Program-made: the position numbers and the translations under genes
Origin: Archangium gephyra
Lineage (GTDB): Bacteria > Myxococcota > Myxococcia > Myxococcales > Myxococcaceae
DNA length: 64,000 nucleotides
NCBI RefSeq assembly: GCF_001027285.1
Contig: NZ_CP011509.1
Location: 11,866,501-11,930,500, forward strand
Reading direction: 5' to 3'
The notes under the pieces: generated by a model
Told to the model about the DNA's origin: nothing
Seen by the model: only the letters and a program-made list of their open reading frames with translations
Database searches by the model: none
Shown here: piece by piece, positions 8,710-16,110 of the stretch
How the letters are laid out: the number at the start of each line of letters is the position of its first letter
Position numbering within the stretch: position 1 is the stretch's first letter

Positions 8710-8856
8710 GCGCGCTGGGGGAAAATGGGTCGTGCGTTCTCACGGGATCAGACTTACCACCCCTCCCCGGCCCCATGCATGTCCCCCTGAAGGTGGCGGC
8801 CCGCTCCACGAGCCGGTTTGAATGGCTCGGCTGCTCATCCGTCCGCTGACACGCCC

Positions 8857-9705
8857 ATGACCATGAACCTGAAGAACCGACCCCTCCTCCTCGCCGCCAC
8901 CCTCGGCCTCGTCCTGCTCGCTGGCTGCTCCTCGATGCAGAAGATGCTGAAGAACGCCTTCCAGAAGCCCCGCCTCACCTTCAAGACGGCGCGGCTGTCG
9001 CAGGCCTCGCTCTCCGACGCCACGGTGGACCTCGTCTACCAGATTGAAAACCCCAACCCGTTGGGGCTGTCCCTGGCCTCCATCGACTACGCCTTCTTCG
9101 TCGAGGACAAGCAGGTGGTGGCCGGCACTCCGCCCAAGGGCCTCAACATCGCCGCCAAGGGCAAGTCCGACCTGACCTTCCCCGCCAACGTGAAGTTCGC
9201 GGACATCGCCCCCGTGGTGACGACGTTCCTCAACAAGGACAGCGCCCGCTACAAGGCGCAGGGCAGCCTGGGCATCCAGACGCCCATCGGCGTGCTGAAG
9301 TTCCCCCTGTCGCACGAGGGCGTCTTCGAGGTCCCCAAGATTCCCCAGGTGCAGTTCGAGGCCCCCCGCATCACCAACGTCACCCTGCAGGGTGCCACGG
9401 TGGAGTTCCCCCTCACGGTGAAGAACCGCAACAGCTTCCCGCTGCCGGTGGCCGGCATCAGCGGTGGCCTGAAGGTGGCCGGCGCCAGTGTGGGCAACCT
9501 CAACACCGGTGACCTGGGCCTGCTGGAGCCCGGTGGCACCAAGCAGGTGACCCTGCCCCTCACCATCAACTTCCTGAGCGCGGCCAGCGCGGCCAACGCG
9601 CTGCGCTCGGGAGGCAGTGCGCAGGTGAAGTGGGACGGCAAGCTGGTGTCGGGCGGCCAGAACGTGCCCCTCGACGTTTCTCAACTCCTGAATTTCCGGC
9701 GTTAG
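8857..9705 (+). CDS. LEA type 2/WHy-domain lipoprotein
   Basis: 282 residues. The lipoprotein signal MNLKNRPLLLAATLGLVLLAGC gives Cys24 if translation starts at 8857 (an ATG at 8863 is equally possible; neither has a clear ribosome site). Two tandem WHy-like beta units follow, each with an N-P-N-pattern strand (IENPNPLGLSLASIDYAFFV and VKNRNSFPLPVAGISGGLKV). Such LEA14-like lipoproteins are common in myxobacteria and are thought to act at the periplasmic face of a membrane; the exact role is unknown. It is transcribed away from the hydrolase, which starts about 170 bases to the left. Confidence 0.8.
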   Translation: MTMNLKNRPLLLAATLGLVLLAGCSSMQKMLKNAFQKPRLTFKTARLSQASLSDATVDLVYQIENPNPLGLSLASIDYAFFVEDKQVVAGTPPKGLNIAAKGKSDLTFPANVKFADIAPVVTTFLNKDSARYKAQGSLGIQTPIGVLKFPLSHEGVFEVPKIPQVQFEAPRITNVTLQGATVEFPLTVKNRNSFPLPVAGISGGLKVAGASVGNLNTGDLGLLEPGGTKQVTLPLTINFLSAASAANALRSGGSAQVKWDGKLVSGGQNVPLDVSQLLNFRR

Positions 9706-9802
9706 CGGGCAGGGCGAGGAGGCAGCCGGGCGGACGAGCCATTGAAGGTTGTCCCCCGGCGCCTCTGCCGTTACGGTTGCGCCGCATCCTTCCGGGACCC
9801 CC

Positions 9803-10195
9803 ATGCGCCGCATCCTTTTCAAGTCGAAGATCCACCGCGCGACCGTCACCCAGGCCGACCTGGATTATGAGGGCTCGGTCACCATCGACAGCCAGCTGCT
9901 GCGCGCCGCCGACATCCTCCCCTTCGAGAAGGTGGCGGTGTGGAACGTGACGCAAGGCACCCGCCTGGAGACGTACGCCCTGGAGGGCGAGCCGGGCAGT
10001 GGCGTCATCTGCATCAACGGCGCCGCGGCGCACCTCAACAAGCCGGGGGACCTGGTCATCCTGGCCACCTTCGCCGAGGTGGAGGAGCACGAGGCGCTGC
10101 ACTGGAAGCCCACGGTGGTCTTCGTGGACGAGAAGAACCGCATCGTGCCCGGGCGGACGGAGGAGATTCCGGGCCCGGCGCGCCGCATCGCCTGA
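9803..10195 (+). CDS. panD: Aspartate 1-decarboxylase (pyruvoyl enzyme precursor)
   Basis: 130 residues, the usual PanD length. The self-cleavage site Gly24-Ser25 is present in DYEGSVTID; cleavage would generate the N-terminal pyruvoyl group of the alpha chain. Also visible are the substrate-binding motif [13 protein letters not shown] and the core [19 protein letters not shown]. The enzyme makes beta-alanine for pantothenate and coenzyme A. The ATG at 9803 ([16 protein letters not shown]) matches the family start; an upstream in-frame ATG at 9749 would add residues that the family lacks. No other pan genes are adjacent. Confidence 0.95.
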   Translation: MRRILFKSKIHRATVTQADLDYEGSVTIDSQLLRAADILPFEKVAVWNVTQGTRLETYALEGEPGSGVICINGAAAHLNKPGDLVILATFAEVEEHEALHWKPTVVFVDEKNRIVPGRTEEIPGPARRIA

Positions 10196-10301
10196 ACAGC
10201 GCCGGACGCTCGGCGCGTTCCACCGCTTTACGCTCCGGCGCGGGCTTGCCATGCTCGTGCGTCCATGACGGGCGGTCTTCCGCCCCGGAGGCGAGCAAGC
10301 G

Positions 10302-10745
10302 ATGAAGTGGACCTGGGCATGCGGAGGCCTGCTGTGGGTGCTGGCGGGCTGTCTCACCGACAAAGAAGCCTTCCGGCCCAACCCCAACGATGAGGATCCG
10401 CTCGTGGGGGCGGTGCCACTGGTGCGCTCGCCGCTGAAGGACCGGTGTGAGCAGCACGGGCGCTCGTCGGTGCGGGGCAACTGTGACGAGGCGAAGTACC
10501 TGGCCACCGAGTATACGCGCCGGCTGTCGGTGGGCGACGAGGTGTGCCTGGAGGGTGGGTTTGGTGACGAGCCGGGCGCGGCGTGCAAGGCACGGGCGGC
10601 GGTCATCGACACGGCGCCCAACCGGGTGAAGATCGAGGTGCGGACGGCGAAGCCGGACTCGCGCTGGTTCAACGCGGAGATGCGTCACGCCTGGTACGAA
10701 GAGGGCGCGCTGGTGGACCTTTACCTCGCCGAGCGGGGTTACTGA
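10302..10745 (+). CDS. Small lipoprotein of unknown function
   Basis: 147 residues. The signal peptide MKWTWACGGLLWVLAGC places the lipidated Cys at 17. The mature part has four further Cys (in DRCEQHG, GNCDEAKY, EVCLEGG and AACKARA), suggesting two disulphides, and ends in a Tyr-containing strand (LVDLYLAERGY). I recognise no family. It is followed after 15 bases by the EcsC-like gene, with GGGAGGGAG upstream of that start, so the two are probably cotranscribed. Confidence 0.65.
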   Translation: MKWTWACGGLLWVLAGCLTDKEAFRPNPNDEDPLVGAVPLVRSPLKDRCEQHGRSSVRGNCDEAKYLATEYTRRLSVGDEVCLEGGFGDEPGAACKARAAVIDTAPNRVKIEVRTAKPDSRWFNAEMRHAWYEEGALVDLYLAERGY

Positions 10746-10760
10746 GGGAGGGAGACACGA

Positions 10761-11378
10761 ATGGCCTTCTATGACCCCATCGCGGACAAGGTGAAGCAGC
10801 TGACGCCGGCGGAGCTGAAGAAGCTGGCGGACACGAAGCTGTCGGATCTGGTGCAGCAGGAAGTGCCGAGGGCGCGCAAGCGGGTGCTGGAGTTGGAGCA
10901 GCGCTACCCGTCGGCGGGGGTGCGCGAGCGGGCGCAGCGCATCATCGACGAGAAGAAGCACGTGGCGAGCATGACGGGCGGGGTGTTCGGTGCGTTCGGG
11001 CTGCTGGGGTTGCCGGCGGACCTGACGGTGATGGCGTGGCTGCAGCTGACGCTGCTGGTGGACGTGGCGACGCTGTACAAGGTGAACCTGAAGAGCGAGC
11101 GGGCACGCAACGAGCTGTTGGACCTGTACGGGTACACGACGGGCGTGGGGCCGGTTCAGCGCTCGGGGCCGAGGGTGTTGGGGAAGGTGGCGGAGGTGCT
11201 GTTGAAGAAGGGCGGCCTGCAGACGTTGGGGCGGGCGATGCCGTTCGTGGCGGCGCCGGTGACGGCGTACCTGAACAACCAGCACATCCAGAAGGTGGGA
11301 GACCATGCGGTGCGCTTCTACGAGGGCTTCGACAAGGCGCACGCGAAGACGAAGGCGGCCTCGCGCAAGGCGGGCTGA
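10761..11378 (+). CDS. EcsC-like membrane-associated protein
   Basis: 205 residues. A charged helical N-terminal half (about 1-75) is followed by a Gly/Ala-rich hydrophobic region (GGVFGAFGLLGLPADLTVMAWLQLTLLVDVATLYKVNL) and a second hydrophobic stretch near 155-175 (LGRAMPFVAAPVTAYLNN). The pattern G-x-x-G-x-x-x-LPADL followed by an amphipathic membrane helix resembles EcsC-family proteins, but I rate this as moderate. It lies between a small lipoprotein and a GGDEF-like gene, all on the + strand with gaps of 12-15 bases, so probably one operon. The function is not known. Confidence 0.55.
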   Translation: MAFYDPIADKVKQLTPAELKKLADTKLSDLVQQEVPRARKRVLELEQRYPSAGVRERAQRIIDEKKHVASMTGGVFGAFGLLGLPADLTVMAWLQLTLLVDVATLYKVNLKSERARNELLDLYGYTTGVGPVQRSGPRVLGKVAEVLLKKGGLQTLGRAMPFVAAPVTAYLNNQHIQKVGDHAVRFYEGFDKAHAKTKAASRKAG

Positions 11379-11390
11379 GTCCACTCACGG

Positions 11391-11891
11391 ATGAGCGAAC
11401 GCGCCCCACAAATCTGTCCGAGCACGGGGGCGTACCTGCGCCCCTACTTCGAGTCCCTGCTGGCGAAAGCCGTGTCGGAGGCGAACCAGGAGCGGATGCC
11501 GCTGACGGTGCTCTGGGTGGACGTGGACGAGACGCAGGAGGGCAACGACGCGCACGGGCGCGAGGCGATAGACGCGGCGCTGAGCGGGCTGGTGGACGAG
11601 CTCGGAGCGGAGCTGGACGGGCGGGGGCCGATTGGCCGGATGGAGGGGGATGCCTTCGCGGTGAGCCTCTACGCGGTGGCGCCGTACATGGGCGAGAGGC
11701 TGGCGGAGGGACTGCGCCGGCGGCTCACGGACAAGCGGTTCCGGTCGCAGAGTGGTGGCTTCCACCTCACGGTATCGGTGGGGGTGGCGGGGCTGAGGCC
11801 CGGAGAGCCCTACGGCAACCTGTTGGACGCGGCGGAGGCGGCGTGCGTCCAGGCGAAGCAGGCGGGGCGGGACCGGGTGGTGGTGCGCTGA
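11391..11891 (+). CDS. Stand-alone degenerate GGDEF-domain protein
   Basis: 166 residues, essentially one GGDEF fold: STGAYLRPYFESLLAKA at the start, LWVDVDETQEGNDAHG where the metal/nucleotide Asp is expected, the signature position reading EGDAF (85-89) instead of GGDEF, and LTVSVGVAGLRPGEPYGNLLDAAEAACVQAKQAGRDRVVV as the C-terminal strand/helix. Replacement of the first Gly by Glu and the catalytic Glu by Ala argues against cyclic-di-GMP synthesis; nucleotide binding or a structural role is possible. It is the last gene of the 10302-11891 run and is followed by a repeat pair. Confidence 0.75.
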   Translation: MSERAPQICPSTGAYLRPYFESLLAKAVSEANQERMPLTVLWVDVDETQEGNDAHGREAIDAALSGLVDELGAELDGRGPIGRMEGDAFAVSLYAVAPYMGERLAEGLRRRLTDKRFRSQSGGFHLTVSVGVAGLRPGEPYGNLLDAAEAACVQAKQAGRDRVVVR

Positions 11892-11895
11892 TACT

Positions 11896-12029
11896 CCCTC
11901 GCCCTCCGGGAGAGGGTGGGGGTGAGGGTATCCGGGCCCGTTCTTCAACCCGTGGCCCACCCTGTGGACAGGGGGTTCAACCCGGGATGCGTGGCACCCT
12001 CACCCCGTCCCTCTCCCGGAGGGCGAGGG
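11896..12029. repeat. Inverted pair of dispersed repeat copies between convergent genes
   Basis: The copy at 11896-11928 starts CCCTCGCCCTCCGGGAGAGG, and the copy at 11997-12029 is its reverse complement with only two differences. Each contains a GC-rich hairpin. They fill most of the gap between the + strand GGDEF-like gene and the leftward enhancer-binding-protein gene, a typical place for a bidirectional terminator or REP-like element. Confidence 0.75.
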
Positions 12030-12077
12030 GAAATGGCCGCGGTTCAGCGCATCTTCCCAGGGGGACTCCCTGGTCCC

Positions 12078-13724
12078 TCACTCGAGACCGAACGCCTTCA
12101 TCCGGGCCTTGAGCGTGTTGACCGCGATGCCCAGTTCCTGGGCGGCGCGGGTCTTGTTGCCCTGGTGCTTCGCCAGTGCCTCCCGCAGGTCCTCCGCGGT
12201 CAGGTCCGCGGGCCGCTTGCGCGCCACGGCCGCGGGCACCTCCTGGGTCACCCGGGCCATGGGCGCGGAGCCCTGTCCCTCGAAGCCCATCTGCCGCTGG
12301 TTCAGATAGGCCTTCACCGCCTCCAGGGTGATGACGGTCCGCCGGTGCTCAATCCCCTCGAGCGACTGGAGCGCCACCTCGCGCGCCACCACCGTGCGCA
12401 CCGTCGACTCCAGCTCGCGGATCTGCCCCGGCCAGCTCGCCTTCTGCAGATAGGCGATGGCATCACTGGTGAGCTCGGCGTCGTACTGCTGTTCCGCCTT
12501 CAGCCGATGCAGGAAGGCCTCCACGAGGCTCGGAATGTCGTCACGCCGCTCCTCGAGCGTGGGGAGGATGATGACGTCCCCCGTGGCGAGCCGCTGCGTG
12601 AGGTCCGGCCGCAGCCCGGTCTGCTGGAGCGCCACCTTGGAGGCGGAGATGAGCCGGAAGCGCGGCGGCGGCTCGCGGAAGTCCGCGGGAGCCCCCAGCG
12701 GCGCGAAGCTGCCCGTGCCCTCCAGCACATCCACGAGGAAGTCCTGCGCGAGGCGCGGCAGGAACTCCACCTCGTCCAGGAAGAGCGTGCCCCGGTTCGC
12801 GCTGTAGAGCTTGCCCACCCGCGCGTAGGACGCATCCGTGAACGCGCCCTTCACGTGCCCGAGCAGCTCACTGGTGAGCGCGTTGATGTCCTGCGGCAGC
12901 CGGCCGCAGTTGAGGATGACGAAGTTGCCCTCGAGCCGGCTCCGGCTGTGGATCTCCCGCGCGATGAACGTCTTGCCCGTGCCCGACTTCCCCAGCAGGA
13001 ACACCGGGAGCTGATGCCGGGCACAGACGTTGATGGCGCGCTCGAGCCGGAGCGTCTCGGCGGACCGCCCCTGCTGCGAGCGCGAGCCCGCCACCAGCCC
13101 GTGGGGCACCTCCTCCAGGAGGGTGATGCGGCTGCGGCTGTTGCCCAGCAGGATGACGTCCCCGGCCTCCAGCACCTGGTCCCTCGAGGCGCGGATCTCC
13201 TGGAAGTGCCTGCGCTCGTCTCCCTCCACCTGGACGTCGCTGCGGCCCAGGAAGCTGTGGTTGCGCGAGTTGAGATCCCGGTACACCCAGCGGTGGTCCT
13301 CGCGGAACGACAGCCGCCCGTGCTGCCGCGACACCGCGTCGTGCGCGAAGACGACCGTGGACTCGGGCGCCCGTCCGAAGACGTACGAGCGATCCGGGTA
13401 CAGCGGGACGATCAGATCCTCGATGCCCTCACGCTGGACCCGCAGCGCCCGGGGCTCACGGTACGGCGCCTCCTCCATGTCCTGCTCGGGGACCGGCGGC
13501 CCCAACGTCCTCAGCCGGCCATCGCTCGTACTGGACAGGTCGGGCGCCCAGCGCCGCTCGCGCATCCGCGGGGTGTCCTCCGGCGCCTCTTCCAGCGCGG
13601 AGTCCGGAATCGCCCGGATGGAGGTGCTGGTCTTCTCCAGCGAGGGGCCGTTCAGTGCTCCGCCCTGCTCTTCCGCCTGCGCCTCCTCACCCTCCCCTTC
13701 GCCAGGCCTCTCCCGCGTCGTCAT
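12078..13724 (-). CDS. FHA-domain sigma-54 enhancer-binding protein, module A
   Basis: 548 residues. A disordered N-terminus is followed by a FHA phosphopeptide-binding domain (about 92-205: VFGRAPESTVVF, SRQHGRLSF, and LNSRNHS where NGS/NGT is usual). The AAA+ domain has Walker A GKSGTGKT (245-252), the sigma-54 contact loop GAFTDA (293-298) and Walker B GTLFLDEVE (312-320). A Fis-type HTH lies at the C-terminus (NKTRAAQELGIAVNTLKARM). FHA in place of a receiver implies control by Ser/Thr kinases. It is divergent from the FHA gene at 13909 and is a clear paralogue of the protein at 14330-15904. A likely target is the -24/-12 element at 13861. Confidence 0.9.
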   Translation of the reverse strand: MTTRERPGEGEGEEAQAEEQGGALNGPSLEKTSTSIRAIPDSALEEAPEDTPRMRERRWAPDLSSTSDGRLRTLGPPVPEQDMEEAPYREPRALRVQREGIEDLIVPLYPDRSYVFGRAPESTVVFAHDAVSRQHGRLSFREDHRWVYRDLNSRNHSFLGRSDVQVEGDERRHFQEIRASRDQVLEAGDVILLGNSRSRITLLEEVPHGLVAGSRSQQGRSAETLRLERAINVCARHQLPVFLLGKSGTGKTFIAREIHSRSRLEGNFVILNCGRLPQDINALTSELLGHVKGAFTDASYARVGKLYSANRGTLFLDEVEFLPRLAQDFLVDVLEGTGSFAPLGAPADFREPPPRFRLISASKVALQQTGLRPDLTQRLATGDVIILPTLEERRDDIPSLVEAFLHRLKAEQQYDAELTSDAIAYLQKASWPGQIRELESTVRTVVAREVALQSLEGIEHRRTVITLEAVKAYLNQRQMGFEGQGSAPMARVTQEVPAAVARKRPADLTAEDLREALAKHQGNKTRAAQELGIAVNTLKARMKAFGLE

Positions 13725-13757
13725 GCGGCGCCCCCCTTGGGCTGATTACCATCAGAC

Positions 13758-13802
13758 TTGATAGCGGCTTTGACGAGTCCATGCTGACAGGTCCCCCTGT
13801 CA
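13758..13802. promoter_or_regulatory. Candidate upstream activator region, module A
   Basis: TTGATAGCGGCTTTGACGAG (13758-13777) matches a 20-base block in the paralogous module (15937-15956) at 16 positions. Just after it, TGACAGG (13785-13791) and CCTGTCA (13796-13802) form a perfect inverted repeat with a 4-base spacer, 60-100 bases upstream of the -24/-12 element. This is where a dimeric enhancer-binding protein would bind. Binding is inferred. Confidence 0.55.
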
Positions 13803-13860
13803 CCCGCGGCGACCGGGTCCAAGTCCTTGAAACGACTCGGCCTTGGCCCCGTGTGGGGTC

Positions 13861-13875
13861 CGGCACGGGCCGTGC
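13861..13875 (+). promoter_or_regulatory. Sigma-54 -24/-12 promoter, module A
   Basis: CGGCACGGGCCGTGC has the invariant GG and GC separated by exactly 10 bases and keeps the GGCACG block of the consensus. It lies 34 bases before the ATG at 13909. The only departures are C for T at the first position and GTGC for TTGC. Confidence 0.65.
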
Positions 13876-13908
13876 TCCAGAGCAACTCCATCCACTCGGG
13901 GAGCACAC

Positions 13909-14364
13909 ATGTTCGTCATCACTGTCGGGTACATCGGAACGAGTGAAAGGAAGACGGGGACCCTGGCCTCGCGCGAGCTCAGCATCGGCCGGGCCGCGGA
14001 GAACGACCTGGTGCTCGAGGACGAGCTCGTCTCGCGCGTGCACTGCCGGCTGGTGGCCGTCGAGGGCGGGGCCGTGGTGATGGACGAGGGCTCGAGCAAC
14101 GGCACCTGGCTCAATGGCGAGCCCCTCACCCACCCCACGTTCCTCACCCTCCACGACGAGCTCGTCGTGGGCCGCTGCGTGCTGCGGGTCCAGTCGCTCG
14201 TGGGCCGCTGCACCACCGGGCGGACCCACCTCCACGCGGAGCCCCTCCCGCCGGCCCGGCCCCCGCACCGCGAGCCCTTCCTGGATTGGGCCCACCTGCA
14301 GCGGCTGCCGGTGCTGCTGCCCCGCTTCGTCACTCGATGCCGAGCGCCTTCATCCTCGCCTTGA
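13909..14364 (+). CDS. Short FHA-domain protein, module A
   Basis: 151 residues. The N-terminal 100 residues are a complete FHA domain: SIGRAAENDLVL, SRVHCRLVAVEG, SSNGTWLNGEPL, ending LRVQSLVGR. It closely matches the first 100 residues of the protein at 16111, but the repeat region and FGE-like domain of that protein are missing. The Pro/His/Arg-rich tail (about 105-151) overlaps, in the opposite direction, the last 35 bases of the gene at 14330. The ATG at 13909 is preceded by GGGGAG. Expression probably depends on sigma-54. It should bind a phosphothreonine partner; the partner is unknown. It could be a truncated copy of the longer paralogue. Confidence 0.8.
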   Translation: MFVITVGYIGTSERKTGTLASRELSIGRAAENDLVLEDELVSRVHCRLVAVEGGAVVMDEGSSNGTWLNGEPLTHPTFLTLHDELVVGRCVLRVQSLVGRCTTGRTHLHAEPLPPARPPHREPFLDWAHLQRLPVLLPRFVTRCRAPSSSP

Positions 14365-15904
14365 GGGTGTTGAGCGCGACCCGGAGCTCCACGGAGGCCC
14401 GGGTCTTGTTGCCCTCGTGCTTCTCCAGGGCGCGCCGGATGTCCTCGCCCGTCAGGTCGCTCGGGCGCTTGCGCACGGACGTGAGTCCTTCCCGCGAGGG
14501 CCGCCTGCCCTGCGGCTCGGGCTCGGAGAGCGGGCCTCCGAAGCCCAGCTCCCGCTGCTCCAGGTAGGTCCGCACCGACTCCAGCGTGACGAGCGTCCGG
14601 TGGCGCGCGAGTCCTTCCAGCTCCTGCTGTGCCGCCTCGCGGGCCACCACCGTGCGCACCGTCGACTCCAGCTCGCGGACTTGTCCCGGCCAGCGCGCCT
14701 GCTGCAGGAAGACGATGGCCTCGCGGGTGAGCTCGGCGTCGTACTGCTGCTCCACCCGCAGCCGGTGCAGGAAGGTCTCCACCAGGTGGGGGATGTCCTC
14801 GTGCCGCTCCTCGAGCGTGGGGAGGATGATGAAGTCCCCCGTGGCGAGCCGCTGCGTGAGGTCCGGCCGCAGCGCCGTCTGCCGCAGCGGCACCTTGGAG
14901 GCGGAGATGAGCCGGAAGCGCGGCGGGGGCTCGCGGAAGTCCGCGGGAGCGCCCAGCGGCGCGAGGCTGCCCGTGCCCTCCAGCACATCCACCAGGAAGT
15001 CCTGCGCGACGTGGGAGAGGAACTCCACCTCGTCCAGGAAGAGCGTGCCCCCGTTGGCGCTGTAGAGCTTGCCCACGCGCGCGAGCGACGCCCCCGTGAA
15101 CGCGCCCTTCACGTGTCCGAGCAGCTCGCTGGTGAGCGCGTTGATGTCCTGGGGCAGCCGGCCACAGTTGAGGATGACGAAGTTGCCCTCCACCCCGCTG
15201 CGGCTGTGGATCTCCCGCGCGATGAATGTCTTGCCCGTGCCCGACTTCCCCAGCAGGAACACCGGCAGGTGGTGGCGGGCACAGCGCTCGATGGAGCGCT
15301 CCAGCTGCAGCGTGGCGGAAGAGACCTCCTTGCGCGGACGGGGGCCGGCCTCCGCGCCCGGAGGCACCTCCGCCAGCAGGGTGATGCGGCTCTTGCCATT
15401 GCCCAGCAGCACCACGTCCCCGGCCTCGAGCACCTGGTCGCGCGAGGGGCCCACCCGCTGGAAGTGCAGGCGGGCGTCCAACACGCCCTGCGCCTCCTGG
15501 CGCCCGAGAAAACTCCCATTCTTCGAGTTGAGCTCCCGGTACACCCAGCGCTGGTCCTCGCGGAAGGACAGCCGCCCATGCTGCCGCGACACCGCGTCGT
15601 TGGGGAAGACGACGGTGGACTCGGGGGCCCGCCCGAAGACGTACGAGCGGTCCGGGTACAGCGGCACCGTCAGATCCTCGATGCCCTCGCGCTGCACGAG
15701 CAGGGCCCGGGGCTCCCGGTAGGGCGCCACCCACCCCGGAGGCTCCTCCCCTCCGGCCTCCTGGGGCTCGCGCAGCAACCGCTCGTTGCGCGTGTCGGCG
15801 TCGGGCTCGACCTCCGGCCGACGCGTCGACGGCAGCGCCTGCCAGGTCCTGCTGCGCGAGGGCCGGCCCAGGGTGGGGGGCGACTCGCCATCACCGGTCG
15901 TCAT
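14330..15904 (-). CDS. FHA-domain sigma-54 enhancer-binding protein, module B
   Basis: 524 residues, the same plan as the protein at 12078 and very similar through the AAA+ domain. The FHA domain is at about 62-178 (VFGRAPESTVVF, SRQHGRLSF, LNSKNGSFLG, with the canonical NG). The AAA+ domain has Walker A GKSGTGKT (219-226), a canonical GAFTGA loop (267-272) and Walker B GTLFLDEVE (286-294). A C-terminal Fis-type HTH reads NKTRASVELRVALNTLKARM. The ATG at 15904 aligns with the paralogue's MTT start; longer in-frame starts would run through the regulatory region. It is divergent from the FHA/FGE gene at 16111. Its 3' end overlaps the short FHA gene by 35 bases. Confidence 0.9.
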   Translation of the reverse strand: MTTGDGESPPTLGRPSRSRTWQALPSTRRPEVEPDADTRNERLLREPQEAGGEEPPGWVAPYREPRALLVQREGIEDLTVPLYPDRSYVFGRAPESTVVFPNDAVSRQHGRLSFREDQRWVYRELNSKNGSFLGRQEAQGVLDARLHFQRVGPSRDQVLEAGDVVLLGNGKSRITLLAEVPPGAEAGPRPRKEVSSATLQLERSIERCARHHLPVFLLGKSGTGKTFIAREIHSRSGVEGNFVILNCGRLPQDINALTSELLGHVKGAFTGASLARVGKLYSANGGTLFLDEVEFLSHVAQDFLVDVLEGTGSLAPLGAPADFREPPPRFRLISASKVPLRQTALRPDLTQRLATGDFIILPTLEERHEDIPHLVETFLHRLRVEQQYDAELTREAIVFLQQARWPGQVRELESTVRTVVAREAAQQELEGLARHRTLVTLESVRTYLEQRELGFGGPLSEPEPQGRRPSREGLTSVRKRPSDLTGEDIRRALEKHEGNKTRASVELRVALNTLKARMKALGIE

Positions 15905-15936
15905 CGGCGCTCCCGCGTGCGACGTCACTGTCACGA

Positions 15937-15965
15937 TTGATAGCAGTTTTGACAGGCACCTGTCG
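15937..15965. promoter_or_regulatory. Candidate upstream activator region, module B
   Basis: TTGATAGCAGTTTTGACAGG (15937-15956) is the counterpart of the block at 13758-13777. Its end forms an imperfect inverted repeat, TGACAGG (15950-15956) against CCTGTCG (15959-15965). It lies about 75-105 bases upstream of the -24/-12 element at 16041, the same arrangement as in module A. Confidence 0.55.
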
Positions 15966-16040
15966 GCGACTCGGGGTATAGGGGGCCCCACCGGGCCCGG
16001 AAATGCCCGGATGTACGGGGTAGCCCGTAAAAGCCCATGT

Positions 16041-16055
16041 TGGCACACATCGTGC
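16041..16055 (+). promoter_or_regulatory. Sigma-54 -24/-12 promoter, module B
   Basis: TGGCACACATCGTGC has TGGCAC and GC with the required 10-base GG-GC spacing. The start codon is 56 bases downstream, leaving a leader of roughly 45 bases that contains AGGAG at 16101-16105. Confidence 0.75.
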
Positions 16056-16110
16056 TTGGAATTTCGGTGGCTGCCGGAGCTGGACCGGCCCTCCACCCAG
16101 AGGAGCACGC

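Noticed and set aside
8684..8809. Longer hydrolase start at the ATG 8809
   Set aside because: It would place about 42 non-conserved residues, including a translated dispersed repeat, before a good lipoprotein signal; the GTG at 8683 has a ribosome site.
12831..12850. GAFTDA in place of GAFTGA in the module-A regulator as evidence of lost sigma-54 contact
   Set aside because: The NtrC-type regulator at 55257 also has GAFTDA, and this variant occurs in otherwise functional enhancer-binding proteins, so loss of activity cannot be claimed.
14330..14364. Thirty-five-base convergent overlap of the short FHA gene with the module-B regulator as a sign of annotation error
   Set aside because: A similar 35-base convergent overlap occurs at 26654-26688 between two well-supported genes, so 3' overlaps are plausible here.
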